A DNA stretch of 64,000 nt from Rhineura floridana (GCF_030035675.1 NC_084493.1:20747822-20811821), one strand, 5' to 3'; shown: positions 1 through 11,100, numbered from the stretch's first letter. The notes: a model not told the origin generated them from the letters alone. Program-made: numbers and translations.

Positions 1-131
1 TCCAAAATGAAATAACTGAAATTAATTTAGAGCATTAAGCTAGTATATACTATAATTTTCTTTCTTCTTATAGACCTGTCTGTCTTTCCATCTCTGCTTG
101 CCTGCCTTTTTGTTTCTGCTTGTCTCCATGA

Positions 132-269
132 CAGATGTGGGGAACATTTGACCCTCCAGATGTTGCTGAACTGTAACTCCCATCATCCCTGGCCATTGGT
201 CATGATTGCTAGGGCTGATGGGAGGTGTTGTTCAGCAGCATCTGGAGGGCCACAGGCTCCCCATATCTG
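132..269. mobile_element. Palindromic hAT-type MITE
   Basis: A 138-bp near-palindrome begins CAGATGTGGGGAAC and ends with the inverse, CTCCCCATATCTG. The flanking 8-mers are CTCCATGA on the left and CTCTATGA on the right (7 of 8 match), as expected for a hAT 8-bp target duplication. Relatives or fragments with the same CTCCAGATGTTG and ACTCCCATCA blocks occur near 11.73, 28.72, 49.04, 56.56 and 62.25 kb. It has no coding capacity. It sits in a TERB2 intron. Confidence 0.7.
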
Positions 270-2175
270 CTCTATGAATGCCCCTTCCTTTGCCCGTTTG
301 TCTCTCTGCAAGCCCATCTCTCCCCTGCCCCTCTGTCTCTCCTTACGTCCACCTGTTCCCACCCACCCACCTCCTTACTACTTGCCTAATATGGCTGTGA
401 GTCTGGTCCATAACAGGAACAAGGCTCAGTAGCAATGACTCTCCCACCCAGGAGTGAAAGACTGAGCTTAACTCCAATGTTATATCGCAGCAAAGAATCA
501 TCTGGAAACTGATGCTGATATACACCTCAGTTAAGAATACCATAAATATTTATAAAATTGCATTGCTGGATTGAGTCTTGTGCCCAGTTTCAACTATGAT
601 CATTTTAATATCCACAGCCTAGTCAACCTGCTGAAGTAAAGAGCTACAGAGTGGAAGAGATAAAGAGCAAGAGAGGGTTGAAAAAAAGGTATATTTTGTA
701 ATGGATGATGTTGCTGGATGACTGTCATTTTGCAGCGGCTAAAATGCCCTGGAGGTGGTGGCGGTGGCGGCATGCTTTCAATGATATTGGCCAAAGGCAG
801 TTCCTCAGTTCTTGATTTTTCATTGTAAATGACCGTTATGACTACCTGTTCCACCAATGGTAATTTTATCAAAAATGTCCATATATTACGTTTGCATGAA
901 TCACTTTTCTTCATGGAAAAAACGCTGTTTGAGCCAAAGGATCTCAATCTGCACATCTGAACTCCTGTGTGTTAGCACTGGAGTTGAATGCTGGCAGAAG
1001 CTGAAGTGTAGCAGAATCCCTGCTGAACTTTGCCCTGGATATAATCACACTGAGACTCTAGCTTTAAGGAAACATCAAACTGGCATTTACTAAAGGAAGT
1101 ACATGTTGATAGGAAAGATCCCTATTTTTGGCTAACTAAAGTGGAGATACAAGAAGTCACACTTTCTCCTGCATCTCAAGAGAAGAGAAATCCAAAAAGG
1201 TCTCTCCAAGGGAGGAATGGAAGAAAAGAGAGAGGAAGTAGGAAGTGAGATCAGCAACCTTAAGAGGATCAGTCTAGCACTGGAAGGTAGATCAACACAG
1301 GTTCAAAGGAAAGGACAGTCTGGAAAACATGGTCTCTGTCTATTTTTTCCCATGCAGACACATCAGCCTTCAGTGCAAGCTGAGATGTACCCTAACACTT
1401 CCAACATTATATGCAGAAAAGATGGCTGCACCAGGGTACTTAATGTATCCCCTTGTCCCATCGCCTTGTTCCATATCTATACCAGAAGCCAGTGATATTG
1501 GTTTTATTCCACTTCCGCTTTGTCCTATAGTGCTCCTTATCTTGCAGTTTTTTTTGCAGCATCCACAATATGTTGTGGGCATCAAAATGCCAGCTTATAT
1601 TCCCCTTCATTTCATCTGGATCCAATAAGTTAAAAAACAAACAAACCCTGTTGTTGCCATTAACCTGTTTGCAATAACAGCTTTGGAGCTCTCCCTGTGT
1701 GCCAGGGATTGCTTTGTTAGGCAGCACTGCTGGAACGATGACAAGGGAAGCCTGGTCTTCCCCAAAATCCAATGTGACCTTGCACAGTCTTACTACAGGA
1801 GCTCTGAGTGTAGGCAGAGATGTGGCCTGCTTGAAAGTGGCTGCTGTGTGCCAGTTTGGGCCTTTCCGTGATGACCCATTTGCAGTGTTAAGCCCCCGTC
1901 TGGAAGCATCCATAATAAAAAGATAACAGGGAATTATTTGGTGAGGAGTTGAGAATGATCTGTGAAGAGTTCTCTAACTCCACCCCAGTCTCCCTCAGGG
2001 CGCTACAATTCCTTTGTGAAGACTTTTAACAGTTTTAAGTCTATAGATAACAGTATCTCTCCAGTACAGTGTGCTTCATTAATTGTTGTAAAAGAAAAAG
2101 AAAAAAGGAAAATGCTTGTGCAATGATAAATAAATAATAATAAATAATAGCAACATTTGCTTTGTGTAATTACAG
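270..2175. other. TERB2 intron sequence, mostly unannotated
   Basis: This lies upstream of the recognised TERB2 exon at 2176. I looked for the preceding TERB2 exon and found no convincing match. The longest open frame here (minus strand, 1440-1913) resembles no family I know and is of a length expected by chance. A short AAAGAAAAAG-rich stretch near 2090-2150 is low complexity. Confidence 0.4.
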
Positions 2176-2264
2176 TGGAGACAATCAGATTCCAGGGACA
2201 GTAGAAAGAAGGAAACTGGCATATATTCCACTACAAGATTATCCAGCAAGCAACATGGTGACTG
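2176..2264 (+). CDS. TERB2: TERB2, penultimate coding exon (partial gene)
   Basis: An 89-nt exon is bounded by an acceptor (TTGTGTAATTACAG) and a donor (G|GTAAGA), with phase 1 at both ends. It reads GDNQIPGTVERRKLAYIPLQ and then DYPASNMVTG. This matches the human TERB2 stretch VVEKQMYFPLQNYPVNNMVTG as I recall it. TERB2 belongs to the TERB1-TERB2-MAJIN complex that tethers telomeres to the inner nuclear membrane in meiotic prophase. Its C-terminal part is the MAJIN-binding segment. Upstream exons lie outside the window or were not recognised. The next exon is at 5950. Confidence 0.85.
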
Positions 2265-2804
2265 GTAAGAAACAGAGTGGGATGTAGAAATGATTTCTAG
2301 GAAAGACTCAAATGCACATGACTGGGAAGATCATTTATTTGCACTCCTGGCACCTTTTTCCTCTTCCAGAAACAATCATGCAGTTAGGGCAGCAGTATAG
2401 CTAGACAATTTTCAATGGGGAGGCAGAGACAAAAGTTGAGAGGGTGCAGAAGGGTTGGGGCATCAGTCACCACAAATGAGGTTTCTGGGGGGGAAGGTTT
2501 TCTTAGGTAATGACAAAAATAAACACCAATTTATGCATTTTAATTGGGAACTATGATTTGTGAAGTTTACAAAAAAACAAATCGAATTCAAATATAATAT
2601 TTTCCACATGCAAAATAATTATGTAAACTAAATTAACAGTGACCAGGAAGTAAATGTATATTGTGGAAGTCATCCTATCATAATGATCTGAACTGTTAAT
2701 GAAGTCTAATGTGCTGTGATTTCTCTGCAAACTTGCAAAGGAACTGTTCACTTGAAATTCCTTCAAATATGTTACTTTCAAAAGCCAATATTACTAAATT
2801 TGCT

Positions 2805-3958
2805 ACTTAAAGACAGCAAAAGAAGCCAATGTGGCTTCACAAAAAGCTTAGAGATGACCTGAAAACAAAAAAAGGACACATACAGGAAGTAGAAGGAAAG
2901 CCAGGTCACAAAGGAAGAATACAGACAGGTAGCACAGGACTTCAGGATGGTGTCAGGAAGGCTAAAGCTGCGATTAGCAAGAGATGCTAAAAGCATCAAG
3001 AAAAGCTTTGTTCAGGAACATCCACAGTAAAAGACAGAGAAAAGAAATGGTGGTACAACTACTCAATGAGGATGGCAAAATGGTAACAGATTGCAAAGAA
3101 AAGGCAGAAGTGCTCAATTCCTACTTTGGTTCAGTCTCCTCCCAAAAGGGGTTCTATGACCCTCCTGGCAAATGTGAAGTTGAATGGACAGGATTGCAGC
3201 TTGAGCTTGATAGACAATTGGTTAAGGAATACCTAATCCTTCTGAATGAGTTCAAATGTGGAGGGCCTGATGAACTGCATCTAGAGTATTGAAGGCACTG
3301 GCTGGAGAACTCTCAGAACCACTGTCTATTATCTTTGAAAAATCATGGAGGATGGGTGAAGTGCCGGATAACTGGAGAAGGGCTAATGCTGTCCCTATTT
3401 TCAAAAAGGGCGAGAAGAAGGAACCAGGGAACTACAGACCAGTCAGCCTGACATCAGTCCCTGGGAAAATTCTGGAGCAGAGTATAAAGTAGTCAATCTG
3501 TAAGCACCATGAAAACAATGCAGTGATTACTAAAAGCAAATATGGATTTATCAAGAACAAATCCCGCCAGACTAATCTTATCTCTTTTTTTTTTGATTGG
3601 GTAATCTCCCTGGTAGACTGTGAGAATGCTGTGGACATAAAATATCTTGACTTCAGCAAAGCTTTTGACAAAGTGCCCCATTATATTCTGATTAGCAAGC
3701 TAGCTAAATGTGGGCTAGATGGAACAGCTATCAGATGGGACCACAGGTGGCTACAGAAACATTCTTCAAGAGTGGATATCAATGGTTCCTTTCTCAAACT
3801 GGGGGGTGGTAACGAGTGGGGTACCACAGGGCTCGGTCCTGGGCCCTGTGCTCTTCAACATTTTTATTAATGTCATGGATGAGGAGGTACAGGGAATGCT
3901 TATCAAATTTGCAGATGATATAAAATTGGGAGGGATAGCTAATACCTTGGAGGATAGT
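2805..3958 (+). mobile_element. CR1 LINE fragment, reverse transcriptase region
   Basis: Broken frames carry CR1 RT motifs in order: LNSYFGSVSS near 3115, GEVPDNWRRANAVPIFKKG near 3356-3412, GNYRPVSLTSVPGKILEQ near 3427-3480, YLDFSKAFDKVPH near 3641-3680, [19 protein letters not shown] near 3811-3868 and [11 protein letters not shown] near 3903-3935. Several frameshifts and stops separate them. The endonuclease and the C-terminal end are missing. Similarity stops at about 3955, where a perfect hairpin begins. It lies in the last TERB2 intron. Confidence 0.85.
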
Positions 3959-4000
3959 GTTGTAAAAACTTAGGAGAGAGAACCCCTAAGTTTTTACAAC
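3959..4000. repeat. Perfect 16-bp inverted repeat (hairpin)
   Basis: The left arm GTTGTAAAAACTTAGG (3959-3974) and the right arm CCTAAGTTTTTACAAC (3985-4000) are exact reverse complements around a 10-nt loop. It lies precisely where CR1 similarity ends. Confidence 0.9.
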
Positions 4001-5004
4001 AATAGAAACAAAATTCAAATTTATATTGATAGGCCAGCATTGGGCTGAAAACAACAGAAGGAAATTTAACAGTGCTAGAATCAACTGTACAAGCACACAA
4101 TCTCTGTTCTGCAGAAAGGCCACCCAGCTAACACTGTTTCTGATGGCTCTGCCAGTGCCAGGAAATCTCTCACACCCATTTTTGTAGTACATAAGTTCGC
4201 ATGAGAAAAGTGAAATAAGGTGCATTATTATTTTTCAACTTTTAAAACAAATTAAGGAAGAAATGACACACCCACACCCAATATTCCAGCTCCCCATTGC
4301 TGGGCTAAGTTAGTAAGGTCTCATTAGGCTTCCTGGGCCTTGGAGAGCCAGCTCACTCACCTCTCTGCTTCTTCTCAAGTCCTGTCCTGGACTAGCCTAG
4401 ACTACCTAGGCCCAAATGCCTTGGCACACTCACCAGATGCACTACTACCCCCCCACCTCCAGAGATTGGTTGAGCATTACAGGGGAGGGAGAGATGCTCT
4501 GCAGTACATAACAATACTGCCTTTCCCTGCTTTTCTTCCTCCAATTGAAAATCCTTAGGTTTGCCAATTCCCTCCCCTGTCCATCAAGACTTGTGTTCAC
4601 TTCATTCACATTGACTTGTATTCACTTTAAAATCCCATATTATCTGTATTTGCATTCCCTAGGGAACGCTGCCTTAACCCTTTCTTTGGATGCCTAAACT
4701 GTGTTTCTAAAAGCTCAACCGTAGTTTTAAGTTACTGCAATGCTGGAAATTTGGGGACTGAAGGAAAATTTCAATGGGGGGGCAGAATTATCATGTGGGG
4801 GCAATGCTCTCATTCCCCCCCCGTCTCTACACCCCTGAGTTAGGGGTTTGGGGGACTGGAGCTGCAGTGCATGTGATGTGCGGAGTTAGAGGATTAGGCT
4901 CAGGATGGGTGGAGAGAGAAAAGAAAGAAATGTTAGGAGATCTATTCACAGATCTTTTCCATCACATGTAGTTTGGTCATTAGTATAAGGAAAACTGTAT
5001 ACTG
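4001..5004. other. TERB2 intron, no recognised feature
   Basis: I see no exon with splice signals, no LINE or SINE motif and no long open frame worth reporting. Short C-runs and G-runs occur near 4450, 4775 and 4815. Confidence 0.4.
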
Positions 5005-5160
5005 TAATACATTTATTTATGTGAAACTCTCATAGCCTGCCCCTTATCATATCAGATTTATGCGCAACATAAAGCCAGCACAATAAAACACAAAACAAAG
5101 ATTAAAAACAGCAAAATACAGCTTTAGTTTAGCCTGATTTTAATAAATGAAGAGCCAACT
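5005..5160 (-). mobile_element. Probable L2-like 3' tail
   Basis: It starts with an ATTTATTTATG stretch, then has a degenerate version of the region that follows the L2 tails elsewhere in the window (CCTGCCCCTTATC, then CAATAAAACACAAAACAAAGATTAAAAACAGC). It is old and short. No coding motif is left. Confidence 0.45.
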
Positions 5161-5949
5161 AAAACTTGTGGAGTTAGATCAGTTAAAATTCTATTTAAAT
5201 ATCTGGTTAAATAAACATGTTTTTGCCTGGTGACTGAATTCTGGATCTAGGAGTGCCCTCAAACTGTGAAGTGTGGGTTTAATTAGTCCAGCTAAACAGA
5301 TTTTAGTTAATCTGTGTTGCCAGCAATTGCTGATAGGGCTGAAATGAACATGCTATTAACTTTGAACGTTAAAATTAATTTAGATTTACAATTCATAAAC
5401 ATTTCAAGCTTGAAATTTGCGTCTTTTTTTAAAGTTGCAGGCAAAATATTATTACTATTTCTCCATTAGAATCCACATAATTAAATCAATTATATATATC
5501 TTTCTGTGTTCATATTCCTGTCCCTTAGGGTATGACACTGGATCAGGGCCAAATTGAATAAAACATTGGAGATTTGTTACTGGATTTTCTCTCTCTCTCT
5601 TTAAAAAATATTTTAACAGGAGTTGTATGTAGGATTATATTGGGACTACTGTAGGGGTTTTAAAAACTCTTTCCCCTGTGCTGTTTTCCCAGATAAATAA
5701 TGTTTTCCCAAGTTGCTATTTAACCCATTAGTGAAACATGGGGGGCACCACATAATTGGTGTGAGTTCACATTCTGTCCAACAAAAAGTTTTTTATTGTG
5801 CTCTTTAGATGGATTGAGCTAATTTAGACATTACAGTGAAGGCCTTTTAACATTATAATTTCCTTTTTGTTGTTGTAGAGTTTCTCTCTGTGTCTTTAAA
5901 AACAGTATTGTGTTTGTGAAATGTATGCCTTTTAACCTGTACTTCATAG

Positions 5950-6086
5950 GTTATCCCTCTGCTAAAGAGATGAAGAAATTCCTTGGAGAGATAAAGGATT
6001 TTATTCCTGGCTGCTCTGATTACTTGGCATACTGGATTCCAAATGAAAAAATGTTTTTCTCTGGTCTGAAAACAAAATTAAAATAA
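5950..6086 (+). CDS. TERB2: TERB2, last coding exon
   Basis: The acceptor is ACTTCATAG|G. The phase-1 G of the previous exon plus GT gives Gly, then YPSAKEMKKFLGEIKDFIPG, CSDYLAYWIPNEKMFFSG and LKTKLK, and TAA at 6084-6086. Human TERB2 ends GYISIDAMKKFLGELHDFIP, GTSGYLAYHVQNEINMSAIK, NKLKRK as recalled, so MKKFLGE, DFIPG and YLAY are shared and the length is near identical. This is the MAJIN-contacting C terminus, which is needed for telomere attachment in meiosis. A 43-bp-period duplication covers the stop codon and the first 3' UTR bases. With the exon at 2176 it gives GG|T joining without a frame break. Confidence 0.9.
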
Positions 6087-6360
6087 TTTTGACATTATTT
6101 CTCTGATCTGAAAACAAAATTAAAATTTATAAAGAACGTTTAGCTTCTTATGAAGTGCATACCCTATCTCTCAATATTCTTCCTTGTGATCCTTATTCTT
6201 AAATTTGCTAGATGAGCTTTAATCTGAATTTTCTACTGGAAGGATCAGCAAGTTTACATTTGAATGTTTTGTCCTTCATTTGATGTGTAAATAAGACCTG
6301 ACTGATTTATGATATTTCCTGTGTCCTAATGTACCTTAGAATTAAAATAATTAAAGAACC
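6087..6360 (+). other. TERB2: TERB2 3' UTR and possible polyadenylation site
   Basis: The sequence after the TAA is AT-rich and lacks AATAAA. Two ATTAAA variants at 6341-6346 and 6350-6355 are the best candidate signals. The UTR end is therefore only a guess. Confidence 0.35.
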
Positions 6361-7371
6361 TGTTACAATTTTGTGAACAATTTACACTTTCAAAACTACA
6401 AAAAACAGTGCTTTGATTTCTGTCATATTACTGGAACGCTGGAATATTCTAATCCAAATGGCAATGGTTTCAGTATTACTACTTCTGTAAGGATGTGTAT
6501 GTCTATTATTAAATGAGCTTCTTTGGTTGTTTGCAAGGATCTTCTCTAAATCAGGAATACATATTCTGTATGGGTGAAGTGCAGAATGATAACCTCTTGA
6601 GCAGCCCAATCTCATTCATGATATAGCTAGTGAGGTTATGGACAGCGGGCAGCTGGAGACGCCGGGATTTGTAAAATCAGATTGAAGTGCAGCAAGAAAA
6701 AACAGCCTTGCAGCATTTTAAACCTGTAGCGTGCTCATAGCCTTAATTTAGCTGGGGAAGCCAAAGTACCAAAAGTATGAGAAATAATGTACTATTACAC
6801 TTTGGCTCCCTCTGCTGGACAGTGGAGGTAGGGGGAAAAGAATAAATAGTGACTTTTTAATTAAATTATCTCCTTCAAAATACCTATTTATTTTTCTTCC
6901 TTTCAAATTTTACATTCAAAAACTTTCTGTTCCTGCTGCCTCTTTCACAGAGGCTTTCCCCTGTAGCATAGTTATTTATAAATACATTAAAGTTCCTGGC
7001 CCAAAATGATCTGGAAGGAAAAACACAGGTATTGTTACTGGGCTGTGTTTCAGAAAGCAATTAACACTCTGTCAGGTGGCCAAGGATGAACTGACCTCTT
7101 CCTAGCAATGTGTTATGACTTGTCTGGGAACTGATAGTGATAGTGATATAACCAACTCATGGCTGGCCTGAAACATATTGCAGCTGGGGGACGGAACAGC
7201 AAATCGTGCCCATTCTTCCAAGTCATGGTGCATATAATGTCCAAGACTGGTCATGTTACTTGGTACCTGAGACTGAAAAATCCCACAAGTCTGGCTCAAA
7301 ATGTGATGTGTGTATGTGCACGTGCATGCACATGCACTTCTGCAGCAAGTTTACTGTTCAGATTATGACTG
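6361..7371. other. Start of the TERB2-SORD spacer, largely unannotated
   Basis: No coding or repeat family was recognised. At 6806-6818 the sequence CTCCCTCTGCTGG resembles half of a CTCF motif. A GTGCATGCACATGCAC-like purine/pyrimidine alternation occurs near 7315-7340. Confidence 0.3.
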
Positions 7372-7513
7372 CATACACACTATACATTTAAAGCATATGG
7401 CTTCCCCCAAAGAATTATGGGACCTGTAGTTTACGCCTCATAGCACTGTTAACAATCTACAGTTCCCAGCATTCTTTGGGGAAAATCAGGTGCTTTAAAT
7501 GTATGGTGTGTAC
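7372..7513. mobile_element. Palindromic MITE (TTTAAAGCATATGGC family)
   Basis: The left half, ACATTTAAAGCATATGGCTT then CCCCAAAGAATT, is mirrored by the right half, CATTCTTTGGGGAAAATCAG then GTGCTTTAAATGTATGG. The middle carries the paired CCTGTAGTTTA and CTACAGTTCCC. Relatives occur at about 24784-24989 and 56864-57002. It directly abuts the next MITE at 7514. Confidence 0.65.
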
Positions 7514-7945
7514 TAGGGATGGTGGAGAAATTTGATTCAAATTCGCATTTAAATCCGACGTTATCAAATCTGCACTTTCCAAAACAATATGAAACAAAAA
7601 ACACAGACACCCTTTGAAATTTGCACTTACCCAAATTTTGTGATGCAATTCTCTAACCAAAGGTTTACAACAATGCATGTATTAGGAGAAAGTGTGCATA
7701 TAAATGAATATATTCGTGAAAATAACATACAAAAATGCATTATATTAGGAGAAATGGCTTGCTAGAATATGTTCATTAGTCACAACTGCATGCAAAAAAA
7801 TGTGTTTATTAGGAGAAATTCACACTAAAATGCTGAAGAATTTTCATGAGCATTTAAAAAAACCACCACAAATTGCTGAAGAACTGAATTTAAGACTGCA
7901 AAAAATGAAAAACTGGGAGAACTGAAATTGACAGATTTTTCTGTC
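7514..7945 (+). mobile_element. AT-rich hAT-like MITE, copy 1
   Basis: It starts TAGGGATGGTGGAGAAATTT. It then shows the family blocks GCACTTTCCAAAACAATATG, GTGCATATAAATG, ATACAAAAATGCATTATATT, TTAGGAGAAATTCACACTAA and GAACTGAATTTAAGA. Seven copies or pieces occur in this window. In better copies the right end is CCCATCCCTA, the inverse of the left. It is non-coding. Confidence 0.6.
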
Positions 7946-8825
7946 AAGATCTTTCTGTGAATGGCAGCCTATGTGTGCCTTTATGTATACTAACTATACT
8001 TGGAGAGGAAATACAGAATAGGGAGATGAGCTATTGTGACTGCTGACTTGGTCTGATGACGTAGGGACGACTCCAGTGAGCATGGGTTGGAGGAGAAAGA
8101 CCAGCCCCAGGGCCCCTCCAGAATGATTTTTTTTTTTTGCAGGTGTATTCTGCAACGCGTAATTGACGCAATACTATAAACTAGTGGTGGATTTATACTG
8201 ATCATCCACGCATCATTCCGCTGTATTAGTTGTTCTGCAATGCTTTCCCAATATTACAATGTTATTGCTGTCTGGAGGGGCACTCTTGTGCTAGAGCACA
8301 ACAAAGGAAGGGGGGCGGGGACCGGAACATTTGTCATATGAAAAGTTACAGGATTTCAGCCTGGAATTACAGGGTATGCACTGATTGGGAACAAAGCAGT
8401 ATGCCCACCCCGAAACCTTTATAGGCACGAACAGTATTAAAAGTGTGATCATGTGTAACTTCCCTGACACCTTCATGAGCATAAGTCGTCATGAATGCAC
8501 AATAAAAAGGATGCCCGGAGAAGCCCCCCAATCTCTCTCTGCCCTTATTTTTGGAAGTTATTATGAACAACGTCAGTTTCCAAGGTTAATTCATAAAGTT
8601 GACTTTGGCCTCTAGGCGGAGCTCTTTGATAAAACAAATGAGTTTAAGATTAAGGGGGGAGGGAGGAAGAACTATGTGTGATTTGACCAATGGTACTAAA
8701 AATACCAGTAAATCTCCATTGCGTCCCTTCTGAATGTTGTCAGTGTGATTCAGAAAGTATGTTTTAAAACACTGATAAATGTTTAGAACTTTTATTTTGT
8801 GGGCAATGCAAACACAATGTAACAA
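7946..8825. other. Spacer without recognised features
   Basis: I see no splice-bounded exon, LINE motif or SINE head. Open frames on both strands are short and resemble nothing known to me. Confidence 0.3.
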
Positions 8826-9035
8826 ATTCTAGAAGGCTATAGCCCTGTTGGCTGATGCAATGAAAACAACAAAATATTTTATTATCCTCAGTTCACAGAT
8901 TATCTGTTTATCTACAGACACGCACACAAAACCTAAAATCCACAATTAGTCAATTCTTTTATTAGGGATCCACAAAAATGACACAAAATAGTGAGCAAGC
9001 TTTCAAGTTTTCCAGAACTCTTTATCAGGAGGTAA
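8826..9035 (-). mobile_element. Penelope-like tail with decayed hammerhead-like core
   Basis: Read on the minus strand: CTGATAAAGAGTTCTGG, AAAACTTGAAAGCTTGC, an AATAAAAG block, TTGACTAATTGTGG, and at the end CCAACAGGGCTATAGCC. This order (hammerhead core, GCTTGC, AATAAA, ACTAAC-like block, AACACGGCTAC-like block) matches a widespread vertebrate repeat that I associate with Penelope-like retroelements carrying hammerhead ribozymes. The CTGATGA box reads CTGATAA and CGAAA reads TGAAA, so it should not cleave. No reverse transcriptase is present. Confidence 0.45.
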
Positions 9036-9793
9036 GAGGAAGAGGAGGACCCCCCCCATTCCCCCTAAAAGAACAAAAAAAAAGCCCTTGTTTTTCTGGC
9101 CATCAGGTGTGCATCAGTCCTACCCTGTGGACATTATAGAGTTCATAGGATTAGTCTCTAGTGCTGCAAGTCTCAAGTTGCACCTAGGAGTATGGGGCAA
9201 AGAAGCAATGGTTGACCCACACTTTTGGAAACATACCATCTAGGAGTTACCTAGATCTGCCTCCAGCCTTAAACAAAACAGATTCCTTGTTATGCAGACA
9301 GCAGAAGTAGTGAGAAACTCAGTCTTCATAGTAGCAAACCTGGACAAGCCCATAGCCAGGGTCGGTGGGACCCCCGCATCCCCTAAAAAAGAGGTCCGTT
9401 CTAATGGGGAAGCAATGGGTAGCAGTAGGTCTATTACTTGTCAAATGTCACAGACATGTTGCTACTACCTTCTTGCATTTTGTGGACTTTGATAGTGAAT
9501 GACCCTACTGTTTTGCAATTGTGTGTGTACATGTGTGTTGCATGTGTAGGTATATATAAATGCAAAAGAGAACACTTCATATATTTGACAACAGAGGCTC
9601 TATATCATGAACGTTCATGCCAGAACACATCTGTTACCATTTGCATGGCTAGAAGAACCCTTTTCAGCCTAAGAGCTGCATTCCTTTGCGGGAAACCTTC
9701 CCAGGGCCACATGCTGGCAGTGGGTGGGATCAGAACAAAACGTGGCTGGGGGCAGAAGCACACATGGACAATGTCAGAACCACCAGTCCACAC
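9036..9793. other. Spacer with a small hAT-like fragment
   Basis: Around 9655-9750, CCTAAGAGCTGCATTCCTTT, then ACCTTCCCAGGGCCACATGC, resembles a non-coding hAT family seen again in part near 20400-20520. The rest is unrecognised. Confidence 0.3.
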
Positions 9794-10127
9794 TAGGGAT
9801 GGGGGAGAAATTTGAGTCCGCTTGCATTTAAAGTCAAACGTACGAACCAACACTTTCTGAAAAAGTACGTGAAGCAAAACACAGCCATCCTTCAAAATGT
9901 GCACTTCTCTGAATTTTGCAATGCAGTCTTCTAGCCAAGTAATGTGTACAAAAATGCATATACTAGGGTAAAGAAATATGGATATAAATGCATCTGTTAG
10001 GGAAAATAACATACAAAAATGCATTATATTATAGGAAATGTCGCAAACTGATGAGGGAGAACTGAATTTAAGATTGGAAAGCTGAAAAACTCACAGAAAC
10101 CCAAACTGACAGATTTGCCCATCCCTA
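9794..10127 (+). mobile_element. AT-rich hAT-like MITE, copy 2 (both ends present)
   Basis: It starts TAGGGATGGGGGAGAAATTT and ends GATTTGCCCATCCCTA, so the terminal inverted repeats are clear. It is about 100 bp shorter than copy 1 through internal loss. No clean target duplication is visible in the flanks (GTCCACAC and ATCCAAGG). Confidence 0.65.
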
Positions 10128-10344
10128 ATCCAAGGAACACACCCTCTCTCCCCCCTATTTTTCTGCCCTCAGGGCTAGCACCAAACGGCTGTGGGCCTTT
10201 GGGCACCAGACCACCATGGGGCTCCACCCCACACACTTAAATATGCCCAGTTGCGCCACCTCTTCTGTCGGTGTGACACTGCATCAGCCCACATACCTGC
10301 CATCACCCCCGAAAAGCCTAATTGGGGGGGGGTCAAGAAGGGGA
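10128..10344. other. Short spacer, no recognised feature
   Basis: It contains a C-rich run near 10140-10160 and a G-run at 10324-10331. There is no exon or repeat motif. Confidence 0.3.
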
Positions 10345-11100
10345 AACTATTATTTGTTTGTTTATGAAATTTATATCCCACTCTTTCTCCCAGAAGGAGC
10401 CCAGGGTGGCAAACAAGCAATAAAACACTAAAAACATCTTTAAAACATCTTTTTTTAAAAAATCTTCAAAACAATGCCAACACAGATACAGACTGTAATA
10501 AGGTCTTTACTTAAAGGCTTGTTGAAACAGGAAGGTCTTCAGTAGGCACCAAAAAGACAACAGAGATGGTGCCTGTCTAATGTTTAAGAGGGGTGAATTC
10601 CAAAAGGTGGGTGCCACAATACAAGCCTGATACCTATTAAAACAAAACATACTTAAAAACATTTTTAAAAAAAAAATATTTAAAAAATCTTAAAAAGCAT
10701 TTCCAACACAGACACAGACTGGGACAAGGTCTCTAATTAGAAGTCTTGTTGAAAGAGGAAAGTCTTCAGCAGGCGCTGAAAAAACAACAGAGATAGCGCC
10801 TGTCTCATATTTAAATGGAGGGAATTCCAAAAGGTAGGTACCACAACATTAACATTCTGCTTCCTATGTTGTGCAGAATGAACCTCCTAATAAGATGGTA
10901 TCTGCAGGAGGCCCTCACCTGCAGAGCACAGTGATTGACTGGGTATATAAGGGGTAAGACGATCTTTCATATAGCCTGGTCCCAAGCTGTATAGGGCTGG
11001 ATATGGCAGGAAGGGCGCACAGTCTGCGTCTGGGCCACAGGTCAGAGACTCTCCACTCTTGATTTAAGGTGCCCCAAGCCTTTGATTATATAACTGTCTC
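10345..11100 (-). mobile_element. L2 3' region with internal tandem duplication
   Basis: The TTTGTTTGTTTATGAAATTT start, then CCCACTCTTTCTCCCAGAAG, is a reverse-strand L2 3' end. Downstream (plus-strand order) come TAAAACACTAAAAACATC and the decayed C-terminal RT codons (GGTATATAAGGGGTAAGACG near 10950). A block of about 200 bp occurs twice in tandem, near 10440-10640 and 10660-10860. Both copies carry ACACAGACTG-type, AGTCTTGTTGAAA-type and GGGAATTCCAAAAGGT-type motifs. Confidence 0.65.

Noticed and set aside
1130-1260. Candidate upstream TERB2 exon (VEIQEVTLSPASQEKRNPKR)
   Set aside because: Only a vague resemblance to the charged middle of TERB2 and no clear splice sites at both ends.
1440-1913. 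157-codon minus-strand open frame in a TERB2 intron
   Set aside because: No family resemblance. A few frames of this length are expected by chance in 64 kb read in six frames.
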